51,728 nucleotides of DNA, taken from assembly GCA_002841945.1 (NCBI GenBank), contig PHBI01000090.1, forward strand, positions 1-51,728, written 5' to 3'. The notes under the pieces are model-generated. The model searched no databases, had not been told where the DNA came from, and worked only from the letters and a program-made list of their open reading frames with translations. A program made the position numbers and the translations under genes. The DNA is from Deltaproteobacteria bacterium HGW-Deltaproteobacteria-14. Its GTDB lineage: Bacteria; Myxococcota_A; UBA9042; PHBI01. This document shows, one piece after another, positions 50,701-51,728 of the stretch (position 1 is the first letter of the stretch; every line of letters starts with the position of its first letter).

Positions 50701-51728
50701 CCGACGCCCGGACCACCGGGGACGGATCCGCCAGCGCCTCACCGAGCCGCTGACGCGCCGCCTCGCCGTGACCCGCGAGGATCGGGAGCACCGTCTTCGC
50801 CGCCACCTCGACCGGGCGCGAGAGCCCGCCGACGAGGGCCCCTAGCGCCGCCTCGCCGAGGCTGACCAGGGCCGCCGTGGCCGCGGCCGACACCGCGGGC
50901 GCCGGGTCCGCGAGCGCGCTGACCAGGATCTCGGGCGCCGGCCCGGGCGCGCCCGCGCCGATCTGCCCGAGCGCCTGCGCGGCCGCGCAGCGGACCGGGA
51001 CCACCCCGTCTTTGAGCGCCACCGCCACGGGCCCGATGGCCGCCGCCCCTGCCGGACCGTAGTGGCCGAGCAGGGTCGCCGCGTTCTCGCGGACGTAGGC
51101 CCGCCCATCGCGGAGCGCGCGGATCATGCGCTCGACGCTCGTCTGCTTGGTCTGCCCTGCCAGGGTCTCGGCCGACAGCACGCCGTCGAGGAAGCCCGGG
51201 ATGTCGACCGGCTCGGGCTCGAGCACCTTCGGTGGCTTCGGGATCCCGCCCTTGATGGCGTCGATCGCCGCGCTCGCCGCCTTGCGGACGTCGCCTACCG
51301 AGTCGGTCAGGCGCGCCTCGAGGTCCCCGAGCGCCGCGTCGCCCCCCTTGCGGGCGACGATCTCGAGGGCCCGCGCGGCGTTCAGCCGGATCAACGCCGA
51401 GCCGTTCTTCAGCGCCACCTGCAGGAGCGGCACCCCCTTCGCCTCGAGCCGGGCGAACACCCGGTGGATGCTGCCCTCGGCCACGGTCGGGTCGACGCGG
51501 AGGGCCTCGACGAGGAACTCGCCGATGCTGGCGTGCAGCCCGGCGAGGATCTCGACGCCGAGCGCGGCGCAGGCCGGGTCCCGGTCCGCCGGGGCGGCGA
51601 GGAGCCAGTAGGCCGCCGGCTCCGCGGCCGGCCCGAGGGCTCGGAAGGCCTCGAGCGCCGCGCGGCGCACCCCGGCGTCGCCGTCGCGCAGCAGCCCCGC
51701 GAGCGGCTCGGCCGCCTCACCCGCGGCG
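47735..51728 (-). CDS. Giant HEAT-repeat protein, 5' partial (runs off the window)
   Basis: At least 1330 residues are open from the right edge to the TAG-type stop at 47735. The frame stays open through the last base, so no start is given. The product is almost entirely HEAT pairs (for example AVRRAAIDALGALGPAAAPAAPHLVAAL). They are grouped in a larger unit of about 225 residues that starts with a linker PLPxPGF and then LRDGRxxVRENAARAL. This unit occurs at least five times (linkers near 51200, 50526, 49855, 49183 and 48480). No signal peptide or enzyme domain is visible. It is probably a long solenoid scaffold that binds other proteins. Confidence 0.85.
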   Translation of the reverse strand, partial: AAGEAAEPLAGLLRDGDAGVRRAALEAFRALGPAAEPAAYWLLAAPADRDPACAALGVEILAGLHASIGEFLVEALRVDPTVAEGSIHRVFARLEAKGVPLLQVALKNGSALIRLNAARALEIVARKGGDAALGDLEARLTDSVGDVRKAASAAIDAIKGGIPKPPKVLEPEPVDIPGFLDGVLSAETLAGQTKQTSVERMIRALRDGRAYVRENAATLLGHYGPAGAAAIGPVAVALKDGVVPVRCAAAQALGQIGAGAPGPAPEILVSALADPAPAVSAAATAALVSLGEAALGALVGGLSRPVEVAAKTVLPILAGHGEAARQRLGEALADPSPVVRASAARGLLMLGREVAETSRPEVDQALRDNDTAVRAEARRVMDHLDRKDERPKALEPAPLPIPGFEDAPLTVAAIAAARGEVPLAAFLGKLRDGRAIVRENAARGIATFGPDAAEASEWLAVLLKDEEVAVRRAAIDALGALGPAAAPAAPHLVAALGDADAEVSAGAVEILAALHGAVGEALTEGLRVDAEVGARTIERVFVKLEGDGVDLLKAALKSGSGLIRASAARTLEAIAKRGGGGAQKQLEDALADPVRMVRSAARAALDAIVGGKPKAPVALEPLPLPHEHFAKTLLSAEVLAGVAADVELGRMCHALYDGRWLVRANAAQALAVIDAKQADGARPHLVMALKDERADVRRRAAQALGAIGASRDEAFDLVIALDDPSPPVVEAVEEALGAAGERAIEAFLYALDNLPSLVARSVLPMLARLEKKAVDPLVAALAHDAAQVRQNALIGLRLLAPKVAQGARAAVSLARFDAVRDVRLEAFRTLDYIDEVPARVLVREPLPLPLPGFDAGALGVDALTKDKQALDPAALEVLLRDGRRLVRENAARALGVLGAAPAELGLLTKDGVAAVRLAAVQALGTSGDAAAGCASALVGALADRERDVRTAARVALVGLGGSKSKAAAAASWGALIDGLRVSPDVAVRTALPALVAIGAPVVPALLAALEHLSPFVRLNALGALVKLARDEAAKDAVAKGRDRIEAALKDPLDSIQRTAQLALDRLDGKGPGVTVLDAVALPAGFDSGALDDKALAKAVKELDPAWLVGALGDGREFVRENAARALGLGKAADGAVAALARGLKDSHGAVRIAAATSLGALKAEADLAVPALAAALRGADAELGGAALEALAAFGDKAVVAELTGSHLVGREELVVESIGRAARAMAAAFVPALGKVAEDNGRNLIERENAVSILGDLGESGRKAEKALLGLLTDMQGMLSVKAINALAKGVGTPGPAICKTLTDHLMNEPRPSMHYAVRDAVRVLKRQA

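Overview
The window is about 72% G+C by eye, and nearly every gene ends almost all codons in G or C. It looks like chromosome from a Myxococcota-type (deltaproteobacterial) predator or saprophyte. Supporting signs are the many secreted lipoproteins, a MopE-like CNGLDDDCDG motif and a Myxococcus Cys-rich repeat in the 12554-15253 protein, and a Cys/membrane-helix/Arg tail resembling the MYXO-CTERM sorting signal at the end of the 41174-43444 protein. I cannot name a genus. I saw no rRNA or tRNA gene, CRISPR array, intact transposase or integrase.

Layout. 1-2109: the end of a Gly-rich surface protein and a lipoprotein with Ig-like domains. 2136-5670: L-asparaginase II, an RlmD/TrmA-type RNA methyltransferase and a Rieske oxygenase. 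5671-6088: a structured repeat island. 6089-9308: two secreted proteins, one with a CsgG/FlgO-like head, a TPR-like middle and a jelly-roll-like tail. 9509-12437: a three-gene cassette of two unknown proteins and an ATP-dependent DNA ligase-like enzyme. 12554-15253: a large Cys-rich lipoprotein. 15470-17556: a PhoB/PhoR-like two-component pair. 17581-20306: an unknown cytoplasmic protein, a relic of a ketopantoate reductase gene, and a GIY-YIG nuclease fused to a degenerate DEDD exonuclease domain. 20375-22165: a di-heme cytochrome. 22380-23565: a BolA protein next to a glutaredoxin/A-type-carrier-like/rhodanese fusion.

23667-32728 is one tightly overlapping minus-strand operon: DUF58, transglutaminase, MoxR ATPase, TPR protein and MORN-repeat protein. 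Starts and stops overlap by 1 or 4 nt at every junction. 33051-43444 carries an ACT-domain protein, a GH92 mannosidase lipoprotein, a HEAT protein, a NagZ/sodium-symporter pair joined by a TTGA overlap, a 5'-3' exonuclease and a surface-anchored phosphodiester glycosidase. 43524-46629 carries a quinol-type nitric oxide reductase and a divergent small membrane protein. Between them lie two good sigma-54 promoters and three GT-N7-AC boxes of the NorR type. The window ends in a huge HEAT protein built from a repeating unit of about 225 residues, open at the right edge.

Between genes there are several short structured repeats, each present at least twice in the window. These, the sigma-54 region, the degenerate-domain fusions and the ligase cassette are the main points of novelty.
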